Assembly (NCBI GenBank): GCA_041672845.1
Contig: JBAYYV010000006.1
Coordinates: 57,708 to 121,707 of the forward strand
Direction: 5' to 3'
Source: JBAYDV01 sp041672845
GTDB taxonomy: Bacteria > Bacteroidota > Bacteroidia > Bacteroidales > UBA932
DNA length: 64,000 bases
Shown: one piece after another, positions 35,016 through 43,951 of the stretch
How the letters are laid out: each line of letters begins with the position of its first letter
Numbering within the stretch: the first letter of the stretch is position 1
Translations under genes and position numbers: made by a program
The notes under the pieces: generated by a model
Seen by the model: the letters and a program-made list of their open reading frames with translations, nothing else
Told to the model about the DNA's origin: nothing
The model's database searches: none

Positions 35016-36038
35016 ATGGCTAAAGAAAGAGAGGACAAGAAGAGTGCTGACATAAACAGTGCGAAACAGAAAGCCTTACAAGCAACTCTTGATAAGATTG
35101 AAAAAGATTACGGAAAAGGTACTATTATGAAGATGGGAGATCAGCCAAAATGGGAAGTTTCGACTATAGGTTCAGGATCTATTGCTCTCGATAATGCCCT
35201 AGGAATAGGAGGTTATCCTCGCGGTAGAGTGGTTGAAATATACGGACCAGAATCTAGTGGTAAAACCACATTAGCTATTCATGCTATAGCAGAAGCCCAG
35301 AAAGAAGGAGGTATTGCAGCTTTTATCGATGCTGAACATGCTTTTGATAGAACTTATGCTAAAAATTTAGGAGTAGATATAGATCAGTTACTAATATCTC
35401 AGCCTGATAACGGTGAACAAGCCTTAGAAATTACTGATAATCTTATTAGAAGTGGTGCTATCGATATCATTGTAATCGACTCAGTCGCTGCCCTTACCCC
35501 TAAAGCAGAAATAGAAGGAGAAATGGGAGATTCCAGAATGGGTCTTCAGGCTAGATTAATGAGCCAAGCTTTAAGAAAATTAACAGCTAATATAGCCAGA
35601 ACAAATACTTGCTGTATTTTTATTAACCAGTTAAGAGAAAAAATCGGTATTATGTTCGGTAACCCCGAAACTACTACTGGTGGTAATGCTCTAAAATTCT
35701 ATGCTTCAGTTAGAGTAGATGTTAGAAGAATCACTCAAATAAAAGATGGTGATAAAGCTACAGGTAATAGAACTAGAGCTAAAATCGTTAAAAACAAAAT
35801 GGCCCCTCCCTTTCGAAAAGCTGAATTTGATATAGTATTCGGAGAAGGCATTTCTCATATAGGTGAATTAATAGACTTAGGAGTAGAATTTGATATAATC
35901 AAGAAAGCCGGATCCTGGTTTAGTTATGGTGAAACTAAAATAGGACAAGGAAGAGAATCTGTAAAAACTCTTTTAAAAGATAATCCAGAATTATGCGAAG
36001 AAATAGATGCTAAAATTAGAAAAAAATTAAAAGATTAG
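35016..36038 (+). CDS. recA: Recombinase RecA
   Basis: The ATP-dependent strand-exchange protein of homologous recombination. The Walker A motif is GPESSGKTT (about 75-83) and the core follows with the L1/L2 loops, including MGLQARLMSQALRKLT and the NQLREKIGIMFGNPETTTGG loop. Length 340 is normal, and the C-terminal acidic tail is short (EEIDAKIRKKLKD). It begins the recA-trpS-dnaG-metG plus-strand cluster with gaps of 42, 48 and 80 bp. recX is 3.7 kb away on the minus strand. Confidence 0.97.
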   Translation: MAKEREDKKSADINSAKQKALQATLDKIEKDYGKGTIMKMGDQPKWEVSTIGSGSIALDNALGIGGYPRGRVVEIYGPESSGKTTLAIHAIAEAQKEGGIAAFIDAEHAFDRTYAKNLGVDIDQLLISQPDNGEQALEITDNLIRSGAIDIIVIDSVAALTPKAEIEGEMGDSRMGLQARLMSQALRKLTANIARTNTCCIFINQLREKIGIMFGNPETTTGGNALKFYASVRVDVRRITQIKDGDKATGNRTRAKIVKNKMAPPFRKAEFDIVFGEGISHIGELIDLGVEFDIIKKAGSWFSYGETKIGQGRESVKTLLKDNPELCEEIDAKIRKKLKD

Positions 36039-36080
36039 AACTAACTAAGAAAATATTAAAATAAATAGATTTATAAACTC

Positions 36081-37070
36081 ATGGATACAGTATTAAGTGG
36101 CATTCGTTCGACTGGTCATCTTCACCTCGGGAACTATTACGGAGCCTTAAAAAATTTCGTAGATATACAAACAAAATATAATTGCTTATTTTTCATAGCT
36201 GATGTACATTCATTAACGACACATCCACATCCTGATGATTTGCATGCTGCTGTAAGAACTATACTTGCTGAATATCTTGCATCTGGTCTAGATCCTGAGA
36301 AATCTACTATTTTCATTCAAAGTGATGTCCCAGAAATAGCAGAATTAACAGTTTTGTTAAACATGATTACGTACAAAGGAGAACTAGAAAGAACTCCAGC
36401 TTTTAAAGATAAAGTAAAAAAGAATCCAGATAATGTAAATGCAGGCTTATTAACTTATCCTGTTCTAATGGCCTCTGATATTTTAATTCATAGATCTAAG
36501 TGGGTACCTGTCGGCAAAGACCAGCTTCAACATTTAGAAATGGCAAGAACCCTGGCAAGAAGATTCAACCGTACTTATAATACAGAAATCTTCGTAGAAC
36601 CTCAGGCTTTAGTATTCGGAAAAGAAGCTATCAAAGTTCCTGGTTTGGACGGAAATGGGAAAATGGGAAAAAGTGAAGGTAATGGCATTTATTTATGTGA
36701 TGATGAAAATACTATCATTAAAAAGGTAAAAAGAGCTTTAACTGATGCAGGCCCTACTGAACCAAATAGTGAAATGCCAGAATGCATTAGTAATTTATTT
36801 ACTATTATGAATTTAGTATCTGACCCTTCTACACTAGAATATTTCAAAGAAAAATATAATAATTGTTCTATTCGTTACGGAGATTTAAAGAAACAACTTG
36901 CGGAAGATATCTGTAAAGTCACCTTACCTATTCGTGCTAGAATAGATGATATCTATAAAGATGAGAATTATCTTAGAAAAGTAGCTAAAATGGGAGCAGA
37001 AAAAGCTCGCGAAAGCGCATCAGCCACATTACAATTAGCTAGAAAAGCTATCGGGTTCAGAAGCCTTTAA
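36081..37070 (+). CDS. trpS: Tryptophanyl-tRNA synthetase
   Basis: Charges tRNA-Trp, class I aminoacyl-tRNA synthetase. The HIGH-like motif is in TGHLHLGNYYGAL (about residues 12-24) and the KMSKS-like motif is GKMGKSEGN (about 193-201). The 329-residue length matches bacterial TrpS, and the C-terminal helix RARIDDIYKDENYLRKVAKMGAEKARE-type end is present in parts. It lies between recA and dnaG with short gaps on both sides. Confidence 0.96.
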   Translation: MDTVLSGIRSTGHLHLGNYYGALKNFVDIQTKYNCLFFIADVHSLTTHPHPDDLHAAVRTILAEYLASGLDPEKSTIFIQSDVPEIAELTVLLNMITYKGELERTPAFKDKVKKNPDNVNAGLLTYPVLMASDILIHRSKWVPVGKDQLQHLEMARTLARRFNRTYNTEIFVEPQALVFGKEAIKVPGLDGNGKMGKSEGNGIYLCDDENTIIKKVKRALTDAGPTEPNSEMPECISNLFTIMNLVSDPSTLEYFKEKYNNCSIRYGDLKKQLAEDICKVTLPIRARIDDIYKDENYLRKVAKMGAEKARESASATLQLARKAIGFRSL

Positions 37071-37118
37071 GAAAATTAAAGCTATTAGATAAATCTAATA
37101 TATACTAACTAGGCAGTA

Positions 37119-39185
37119 ATGATTGATAAAAACACTATCGATAGAATTATGAACACGGCGGATATAGTCGATGTTATAAGTGATTTTGTCACGTTAAGAA
37201 GGCGTGGTGCAAATTTTGTCGCCTGCTGCCCATTCCATAATGAAAAAACTCCTTCATTCTATGTATCACGTGCCAAAGGCATTTTTAAATGTTTTGGATG
37301 CGGTAAAGCTGGAAATGTAGTAGGTTTTGTTATGGAACATGAGCATTTAACATATGTAGAAGCTCTAAAATATATAGGTAAAAAATATGGTATAGAAGTA
37401 GCAGATAGAGAAGAAACAGAAGAAGATAGAATACATAGATTTAGAAACGAATCACTTTTAATAGTTTCTGATTATGCACAGAAATTTTATCAAGACATCT
37501 TATTAAATGATCCTATGGGAAAAGCCATAGGACTCTCCTACTTTAAAGAAAAGAGAGGTTTTACTGATAAAACCATAGAACGTTTCGGCCTTGGATTCTC
37601 TTTAAGTACCAGAAACTCTTCTCATAAATCATTTTCAGAAACAGCCTTAGATGCAGGTTATAAAAAAGATTTTCTAATCGGCACTGGGTTAAGCTTAGAA
37701 AGAAATGACGGTACATTAATAGATAAATTTTATGATAGAGCTATGTTCCCTATCAAATCTATTAGTGGTAGAGTTATAGCCTTCGGCGGACGCACCTTAC
37801 AGACTGACAAACATATAGCTAAATATGTAAATTCTCCAGAAACAGAGATTTATCATAAGAGTGATACTTTATATGGTATTTTTCAAGCTAAAAATTCCAT
37901 CAGTAAACTTCAGAAATGCTATTTAGTAGAAGGATATGCTGATGTTATTTCTTTTAATCAATCTGGTATTGAAAATGTCATAGCTTCTTCTGGGACATCT
38001 TTAACTGAAGGTCAAATTCGTTTAATAAAAAGATTTACTGATCAAGTTACGATCTTATATGATGGTGATGCTGCAGGCATAAAAGCATCAATAAGAGGGA
38101 TCGATATGTTACTAAAAGAAGGTATGAAAATTAAAGTAGTACTGCTTTCTGATGGTGATGATCCTGATTCATTCGCTAGAAAACATACTCTTGAAGAAAT
38201 CCAAGAATACCTAGAAAATCACGAAAGAGATTTCATAGAATTTAAATATGATTTATATGCTGAAGAGATTAATAATGATCCTTTAAAAAGATCCAAATTA
38301 ATTCATGATATACTTAAATCTATAGCTTTAATATCCGATACTATAACACGACAAGTCTATATAGAAGAAACATCATCTAGATTAGATATGGGAAAAGATA
38401 TTTTAGCACAAGAAGTATTTAAACTTAGAAAAGCTATAAATCCTAGAAAATATACACCTATCAAAACTTCTCAAACTACAAAAGTGCAGCCTATAGAACA
38501 AAAGTTAGATGGTATTTCTATGATGAAGCCTTTTGAAAAAGAAATTTTATATTGGCTTGTTAAATATGGTGAATATCCTCTTTATTCTCATGAAGATCAT
38601 TTAGTAGTTACCGATTCACAAAAAATGAAAAATAAGATAGAAAACAATTGCTCTGTATCTGATATTATTTATGAAGATTTTTCCGTAGATGATATAACTT
38701 TTAAGAATCCTGAATACAAGAAAATATTTGATTTATATTATCAAATAAAACAAGAAATAAAAACTACAGAAAATATCAATGATAATAAAGACTTACAAGA
38801 AATCATACAAAAGAAATTAATAAACCATCCAGATCCTGAAGTAAGTAATTCTATCATTTCTTTTTTTTATCAAAAAGATAACTTAAACATTAAGAGCTTT
38901 AAAGATTCTCTTATCCCTGATGAAAACACTTTGGAAAGAAATGTGCCAAAATCCCTTCTAATTTATAAAACCAAATATTTGGAACTTATCATTAAAAAAG
39001 ATTTGCAAAAATTAAAGATTATCCACGATGAAAAGATTCAAAATCAAAGCAAACTGGATATTTCTAATAACTATACTACACTCAAAGATGATTTAGCCAA
39101 TAAAGAAAAAATAATAATTAACCATTTAACTAAAGTGATTAAAGTTAAAACCAAATTAACTAAAGAATTAAATAGAATAAATTAA
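37119..39185 (+). CDS. dnaG: DNA primase
   Basis: Makes RNA primers at the replication fork. The N-terminal zinc domain has CCPFHNEKTPSF and FKCFGCGKAGN (about residues 36-70); the primase core has YLVEGYADVISFNQSGIEN (TOPRIM, about 270) and the DGDAAGIKASIRGI motif; the C-terminus is the helicase-interaction domain. Length 688 is usual for Bacteroidota. Lies 48 bp after trpS and 80 bp before metG. Confidence 0.96.
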   Translation: MIDKNTIDRIMNTADIVDVISDFVTLRRRGANFVACCPFHNEKTPSFYVSRAKGIFKCFGCGKAGNVVGFVMEHEHLTYVEALKYIGKKYGIEVADREETEEDRIHRFRNESLLIVSDYAQKFYQDILLNDPMGKAIGLSYFKEKRGFTDKTIERFGLGFSLSTRNSSHKSFSETALDAGYKKDFLIGTGLSLERNDGTLIDKFYDRAMFPIKSISGRVIAFGGRTLQTDKHIAKYVNSPETEIYHKSDTLYGIFQAKNSISKLQKCYLVEGYADVISFNQSGIENVIASSGTSLTEGQIRLIKRFTDQVTILYDGDAAGIKASIRGIDMLLKEGMKIKVVLLSDGDDPDSFARKHTLEEIQEYLENHERDFIEFKYDLYAEEINNDPLKRSKLIHDILKSIALISDTITRQVYIEETSSRLDMGKDILAQEVFKLRKAINPRKYTPIKTSQTTKVQPIEQKLDGISMMKPFEKEILYWLVKYGEYPLYSHEDHLVVTDSQKMKNKIENNCSVSDIIYEDFSVDDITFKNPEYKKIFDLYYQIKQEIKTTENINDNKDLQEIIQKKLINHPDPEVSNSIISFFYQKDNLNIKSFKDSLIPDENTLERNVPKSLLIYKTKYLELIIKKDLQKLKIIHDEKIQNQSKLDISNNYTTLKDDLANKEKIIINHLTKVIKVKTKLTKELNRIN

Positions 39186-39265
39186 AATACATAAATTTGC
39201 AAATTAAATATTAGTGGATAGATACTAATAAAAAGATATTATCACTAAAAAATAAAATAATAATT

Positions 39266-41335
39266 ATGAGTAAAGAGTACAAACGTTATCTTATTACGAC
39301 AGCCTTACCTTACGCTAACGGTCCCGTTCACATAGGTCATCTAGCAGGAGTATATATCCCTGCTGATATATATGTAAGATATCTTCGAATGCAGGGACGT
39401 AATGTTATTTTTATAGGTGGTAGTGATGAACACGGTGTACCTATTACTATTAAAGCTAAACAGTTAGGAATAAAACCTCAAGATATAGTAGATAAATATC
39501 ATGGCATAATTAAAAAGTCTTTTAAAGATTTCGGTATATCTTTTGATATTTATTCTAGAACGACTTCTGATATACATACCAAAACTGCTCAAGCTTTTTT
39601 TAAAAAATTATATGATGACGGTAAATTTATCGAAAAAGAAAGTGAACAATACTATGATGAAGAACAAAAAGAATTCTTAGCTGATAGATATATTGTAGGA
39701 ACTTGTCCTAAATGTGGCTATGAAGAAGCTTATGGAGATCAATGCGAAAAATGCGGTTGTACATTAAGCCCAGATGAATTAATAAATCCGCATTCTTCTA
39801 TCTCGGGAAATATTCCTATTAAGAAAAAAACAAAACATTGGTATCTACCTTTAGATCAATATGAACCTTGGTTAAAAAAATGGATTCTAGAAAATCATAA
39901 AGAATGGAAACCTAATGTCTATGGCCAATGTAAATCATGGTTAGACGGAGGATTAAAACCTCGTGCTGTTAGTAGAGACCTTAGCTGGGGTATCCCTATT
40001 CCTATAAAAGGAGCTGAAAATAAAGTATTATATGTATGGTTTGATGCTCCTATAGGTTATATTTCTAACACTATTGAATTACTCCCAAATGATTGGGAAA
40101 AATGGTGGAAAAGTGAAGATACCAAACTTGTACATTTCATAGGAAAAGATAATATCGTATTCCACTGCATCGTCTTCCCTTCTATGTTAAAAGCTCATGG
40201 TGGATATATCTTACCTGACAATGTTCCTGCTAACGAATTTTTAAACTTAGAAGGTAATAAGCTTTCTACTTCTAAAAATTGGGCAGTATGGTTACATGAG
40301 TATCTAGAAGAAATGCCCGGGAAACAGGATGTATTAAGATATGTATTATGTGCCAATGCCCCTGAGACCAAGGATAATGATTTCACTTGGAAAGATTTTC
40401 AAACCAGAAATAATTCTGAATTAGTAGCTATTTATGGTAATTTTGTAAACAGAGCAATCGTTCTTACACATAAATATTTTAATGGAAAAGTTCCTTCTAA
40501 TGCTAATCTTACTGAACAAGATAAAACCGTATTAGCCGAATTACATACTATTAAAAATGATTTAACAAATCATTTAGAAAATTACAAATTCCGTGAAGCC
40601 TTAAAAGATGCTTTAAATATCGCAAGAATAGGTAATAAATATCTTACAGAGACTGAACCATGGAAAGTAGTGAAAACTGATATGAATCATACTGCATCTA
40701 TATTATATACATGTTTACAGCTTTGTGCTAATTTAACTATAGCGTTCTCACCTTTCTTACCTTTTTCTAGTGAAAAATTAAGAAAATTACTTAACCTCGA
40801 TAAATCATTAACGACTTGGAAAGATTTAGGCACAGAAGACTTATTGCCAGAAGGCCATCAAATTAATAAGGCAGAATTGCTATTCTCTAAAATCGAAGAT
40901 GAAGAGATAGAATTCCAGCTTAATAAATTAAAAGCTACTAAAAAAATAAATGCTCAAGAAAAGAAATCTGAAGCTGAAGCCAATACTCCATCTATCGAAC
41001 CCTTAAAAAAAGAATGCACTTTCGACGATTTTCAGAATATGGATATACGTACAGCTACTGTTTTAGAAGCTGAAAAAGTACCAAAAACCGATAAATTGTT
41101 AAAATTAAAAATCGACACAGGTATCGATCAGAGAACTATCGTTTCAGGTATTGCCGAATTCTATACTGTAGAAGAAATAATAGGTAAACAAATCGTTATT
41201 CTTGCTAATTTAGCTCCCCGAAAGATCAGAGGTATAATTTCTCAAGGTATGATTCTTATGGCATCAGAAAAAGATGGACAAATGAGAATTGTCACACCAG
41301 AAGAAAAAGTAAACAACGGTAGCTCTGTAGGATAA
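39266..41335 (+). CDS. metG: Methionyl-tRNA synthetase with C-terminal tRNA-binding domain
   Basis: Charges initiator and elongator tRNA-Met. The class I HIGH motif is in NGPVHIGHLAGVYIPADIY (about residues 14-32), a zinc-knuckle insert carries CPKCGYEEAYGDQCEKCG, and the KMSKS equivalent is NKLSTSKNW near residue 331. A C-terminal tRNA-binding (EMAP-like) OB domain begins near FDDFQNMDIRTATV (about 585) and ends the protein. Length 689 is typical of the dimer-forming MetG. A terminator follows at 41365-41397. Confidence 0.97.
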   Translation: MSKEYKRYLITTALPYANGPVHIGHLAGVYIPADIYVRYLRMQGRNVIFIGGSDEHGVPITIKAKQLGIKPQDIVDKYHGIIKKSFKDFGISFDIYSRTTSDIHTKTAQAFFKKLYDDGKFIEKESEQYYDEEQKEFLADRYIVGTCPKCGYEEAYGDQCEKCGCTLSPDELINPHSSISGNIPIKKKTKHWYLPLDQYEPWLKKWILENHKEWKPNVYGQCKSWLDGGLKPRAVSRDLSWGIPIPIKGAENKVLYVWFDAPIGYISNTIELLPNDWEKWWKSEDTKLVHFIGKDNIVFHCIVFPSMLKAHGGYILPDNVPANEFLNLEGNKLSTSKNWAVWLHEYLEEMPGKQDVLRYVLCANAPETKDNDFTWKDFQTRNNSELVAIYGNFVNRAIVLTHKYFNGKVPSNANLTEQDKTVLAELHTIKNDLTNHLENYKFREALKDALNIARIGNKYLTETEPWKVVKTDMNHTASILYTCLQLCANLTIAFSPFLPFSSEKLRKLLNLDKSLTTWKDLGTEDLLPEGHQINKAELLFSKIEDEEIEFQLNKLKATKKINAQEKKSEAEANTPSIEPLKKECTFDDFQNMDIRTATVLEAEKVPKTDKLLKLKIDTGIDQRTIVSGIAEFYTVEEIIGKQIVILANLAPRKIRGIISQGMILMASEKDGQMRIVTPEEKVNNGSSVG

Positions 41336-41364
41336 AATTACTGTTAGACTTAAAATATATATTT

Positions 41365-41397
41365 ACCGTGAATTTATTAAGATTCACGGTTTTTTTT
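41365..41397 (+). terminator. Rho-independent terminator after metG
   Basis: A 9-bp stem (accgtgaat at 41365-41373 with attcacggt at 41382-41390) and 8-nt loop followed by eight Ts. It separates the recA-metG cluster from the sigma-factor locus. Confidence 0.93.
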
Positions 41398-41517
41398 AAC
41401 CTATAAAGATCTATCTAATTAAATAATTTCAATAAAAGTGCCAAAATTATTGAGAATTTATTTAATATCTTGTAACAAAAACAATATAACATTCGTCTTT
41501 ATTCTGAACAAGCCACA

Positions 41518-42006
41518 ATGACTGAAAGAGAATTCAATAAATATTTATCAAAAAGCTGGAAAAGCTTAATATATTTTGCTGAAGGGTTTATAAAAAAAGA
41601 CTCTGCATTAACAGCTGAAGATATGGTACAAGAAAGCGCAGTAAAATTATGGAATGAGAAAAAAGAGATTAAGAACGTTAATGGATTTATGAAAACAGTC
41701 CTTAAAAATGTTTGTCTTGATTACCTCAAATCAGCAGCTACTTCTAAAAAAGATTCTCTTGAAGATAATAACTACTTACCTACTAACAGTAATGTTTCAA
41801 AAGAATATGAAACTAAAGAGAGCTTAGAGCAGGTTAATAAAATAATAAAAAAATTGCCCTATAATCAGCAAGTAGTTATAAAATTAAGAGATATAATAGG
41901 TTATGAATATTCCGAAATAGCTGAAATTTTATCTACTTCTGAAACCAATATTAGAGTTTTATTAAGTAGGGCTAGAAAAGAATTAAGAAAAGAATTATTA
42001 AGATAA
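41518..42006 (+). CDS. Sigma-70-family RNA polymerase sigma factor (ECF-like)
   Basis: A 162-residue sigma factor with the region 2 helix AEDMVQESAVKLWNEKK (about residues 39-55) and region 4 LPYNQQVVIKLRDIIGYEYSE followed by the helix-turn-helix segment SETNIRVLLSRARKELRKEL. The size and structure match the Bacteroidota extracytoplasmic-function group. It leads a probable operon with a membrane protein, a DUF4252 protein and a barrel protein; the next gene is 23 bp away. The second gene could act as anti-sigma factor. No TAnnTTTG box is visible upstream, so it may use its own promoter type; I cannot see a repeated element to prove that. Confidence 0.9.
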   Translation: MTEREFNKYLSKSWKSLIYFAEGFIKKDSALTAEDMVQESAVKLWNEKKEIKNVNGFMKTVLKNVCLDYLKSAATSKKDSLEDNNYLPTNSNVSKEYETKESLEQVNKIIKKLPYNQQVVIKLRDIIGYEYSEIAEILSTSETNIRVLLSRARKELRKELLR

Positions 42007-42029
42007 TATATAGAAAATAAACAACTATT

Positions 42030-42533
42030 GTGAATAATACTAAAGACATACAAAAATTATTGGAAAAATATTTCGAAAGTGATTCTACATTATTAGAAGA
42101 AACTATATTGAGAAAATATTTCTCCGATAAAGATTCTGTTAGTCCTGAATTAGAATCTTATTCATCACTATTTAACTACATTTCTGATGGAAAACAAAAA
42201 TCAGGAATAGAAGATAAAATACTTCATAAGAAAAAATCAATTTTAAGGTCAAGCATTATTAGTATAGTAAGTGCCGCAGCTATATTAATCATTTTTTTCA
42301 CTTTTACTAACATTAGACCTATCAGCAATAGTATATTATTCACTCATTATGTAAATGGGATACAAATAGAAGATGTAGATACTGGTATGGCTGAAGCCTC
42401 AGAAATATTAAATTCTATATCTCAAAACATATCAGGAACTCTGTCCAAGGTACCAAGACAAGCTCCTTTTAATACAATTAACGATAATTTAAATAAAATG
42501 GAATATGAAAAAATTATTAATTTTAAGTTTTAG
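42030..42533 (+). CDS. Single-pass membrane protein, putative anti-sigma factor
   Basis: A 167-residue protein starting at GTG (42030). It has a cytoplasmic N-terminal half (about 1-70) with an acidic LLEKYFESDSTLLEETILRKYF segment as in Bacteroidota anti-sigma-like proteins, one transmembrane segment (about 74-95) and a periplasmic remainder. It lacks the HxxxCxxC zinc motif of classic ZAS anti-sigma factors. It lies 23 bp downstream of the sigma factor and its end overlaps the next gene by 29 bp. Anti-sigma is inferred from position and topology, not from a clear motif. Confidence 0.7.
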   Translation: MNNTKDIQKLLEKYFESDSTLLEETILRKYFSDKDSVSPELESYSSLFNYISDGKQKSGIEDKILHKKKSILRSSIISIVSAAAILIIFFTFTNIRPISNSILFTHYVNGIQIEDVDTGMAEASEILNSISQNISGTLSKVPRQAPFNTINDNLNKMEYEKIINFKF

Positions 42534-43023
42534 CTTATTTGTCTCGGTTTCTATGATAGGACAACGATCTAACAAGGAATTCTCTAATATCTTCAATAAA
42601 TATCAAAAAACGGAAGGTGTAGAATCTATATCATTTTCCCCTAGTGCTTATATTAATATATCAATAGAAAAAAGATCTGAAGAAGATATAAAATATATGT
42701 CTCATATTAAGACACTTATAATTCTTATATTCAATACTAAAAAATTCAATTCTGAAGAATTAAATAATATAAATAAAGATATTGAAAGATATATAACTAA
42801 TAAAAAATTACAAAATATAATGACTACTACTTTAGATGATACTCAAGTAAATATATATAGTTCTAATAAAGAAGTATTTATGATATCTAAAGAAGATAAT
42901 AGTATAAACGTTGTTTTTCTAGAGGGAGATATAACATCGGATATACTTAAAGGTGTATTATCTGGAAAAATAGGAATGTTTTATACAGATGATGACATAG
43001 AAATAAATCAAACTTTTAAATAA
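42505..43023 (+). CDS. DUF4252 domain exported protein
   Basis: A 172-residue secreted protein with a signal peptide (residues 1-19, ending SMIGQ) and the DUF4252 pattern FNKYQKTEGVESISFSPSAY in the mature N-terminus. DUF4252 genes regularly accompany sigma/anti-sigma-like pairs in Bacteroidota. The ATG sits within the last 29 bases of the preceding gene, in another frame, which points to coupled translation. Function is unknown, probably an envelope or stress role. The codon 42505 start was chosen because it gives a proper signal peptide. Confidence 0.82.
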   Translation: MKKLLILSFSLFVSVSMIGQRSNKEFSNIFNKYQKTEGVESISFSPSAYINISIEKRSEEDIKYMSHIKTLIILIFNTKKFNSEELNNINKDIERYITNKKLQNIMTTTLDDTQVNIYSSNKEVFMISKEDNSINVVFLEGDITSDILKGVLSGKIGMFYTDDDIEINQTFK

Positions 43024-43081
43024 CTTTTATTTTAACAGAATCTAAAAACTTAAAGAATACCAATATATAATACGAAAAAAT

Positions 43082-43843
43082 ATGAAAAAGATAACATTAT
43101 TAATAGTCACAGTATTTACTATATTAATCTCATCCCTTAATACTAATGCTCAAGACAAATTTAGAATCGGTCAATATTGTTTCAATCTAAGATCACCTTT
43201 AGAAGTAGAGAAAATCCAATCTAAAGTAAAAATTACTCATTTCAATAGATATGTAGATGAGAAATATATAGAACTGGGAGCTCCCATCGAAGGTGTAGGT
43301 AAAGATTCATATAAAATGAATGAAAGTAGAAGTTCCGAATTCACTCTTGGATATAGAATGTTTTACCATCCATGTCAATTTTTTGGATTTGGACCAGAAA
43401 TACATTGGACTAACTATACTTATAGATTAAATAATGGTAGTACTGCAAGTTTAGGATTTGATTCTCAAATAAACCCTACTACTATACGAAAAGAATTTTT
43501 AAAAACTCATGCTTTAGGAGTTGGACTTAATACTAGATATCACTTTTTTCATACTAATTCATGTTTTTTAGGAGATTCATATTTAGTAATAGGAGGATAT
43601 TTCGATTTAGTATATGCTAGTTCATATAAAGTTAAATATTGGAAAGATAATGGACATAAAGCCAAAAGGAAATACAGAAACAATGAATTATTTACAGATT
43701 ATCATTATGGTATAAGAGCAGAAATAAGTTTCGACGATATAGCACTATATACAAAATATAGATTAAACAGATGCTTTAAAAAAAGTACTACCCTTCCATT
43801 AGATTCCCCACAAATGACTTTAGGTATGACATTAATATTTTAA
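43082..43843 (+). CDS. Exported beta-barrel-like protein, unknown function
   Basis: A 253-residue protein with a signal peptide (residues 1-23, ending SSLNTNAQ). The mature part shows alternating hydrophobic and aromatic strands (EFTLGYRMFYH; FFGFGPEIHWTNYTY; LGVGLNTRYHFFH) and ends with Phe, features of an outer membrane barrel. I do not recognise the family. It is the fourth gene after the sigma factor, 58 bp after the DUF4252 gene, and is followed by a hairpin terminator. A target or sensor of the sigma system is possible. Confidence 0.75.
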   Translation: MKKITLLIVTVFTILISSLNTNAQDKFRIGQYCFNLRSPLEVEKIQSKVKITHFNRYVDEKYIELGAPIEGVGKDSYKMNESRSSEFTLGYRMFYHPCQFFGFGPEIHWTNYTYRLNNGSTASLGFDSQINPTTIRKEFLKTHALGVGLNTRYHFFHTNSCFLGDSYLVIGGYFDLVYASSYKVKYWKDNGHKAKRKYRNNELFTDYHYGIRAEISFDDIALYTKYRLNRCFKKSTTLPLDSPQMTLGMTLIF

Positions 43844-43872
43844 AGCATACAGATAAAAAAAATATTACTAAT

Positions 43873-43906
43873 AACTCGCAGGATCCTCTGGTGATTGCGA
43901 GTTTTT
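43873..43906 (+). terminator. Terminator after the sigma-factor operon
   Basis: An 8-bp stem (aactcgca at 43873-43880 with tgcgagtt at 43896-43903) followed by a T-run. It closes the sigma/DUF4252 operon. Confidence 0.85.
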
Positions 43907-43951
43907 ATCTATTTTTGAATTAAACCTAAATAGTAAAATTACTTAGTAAGA

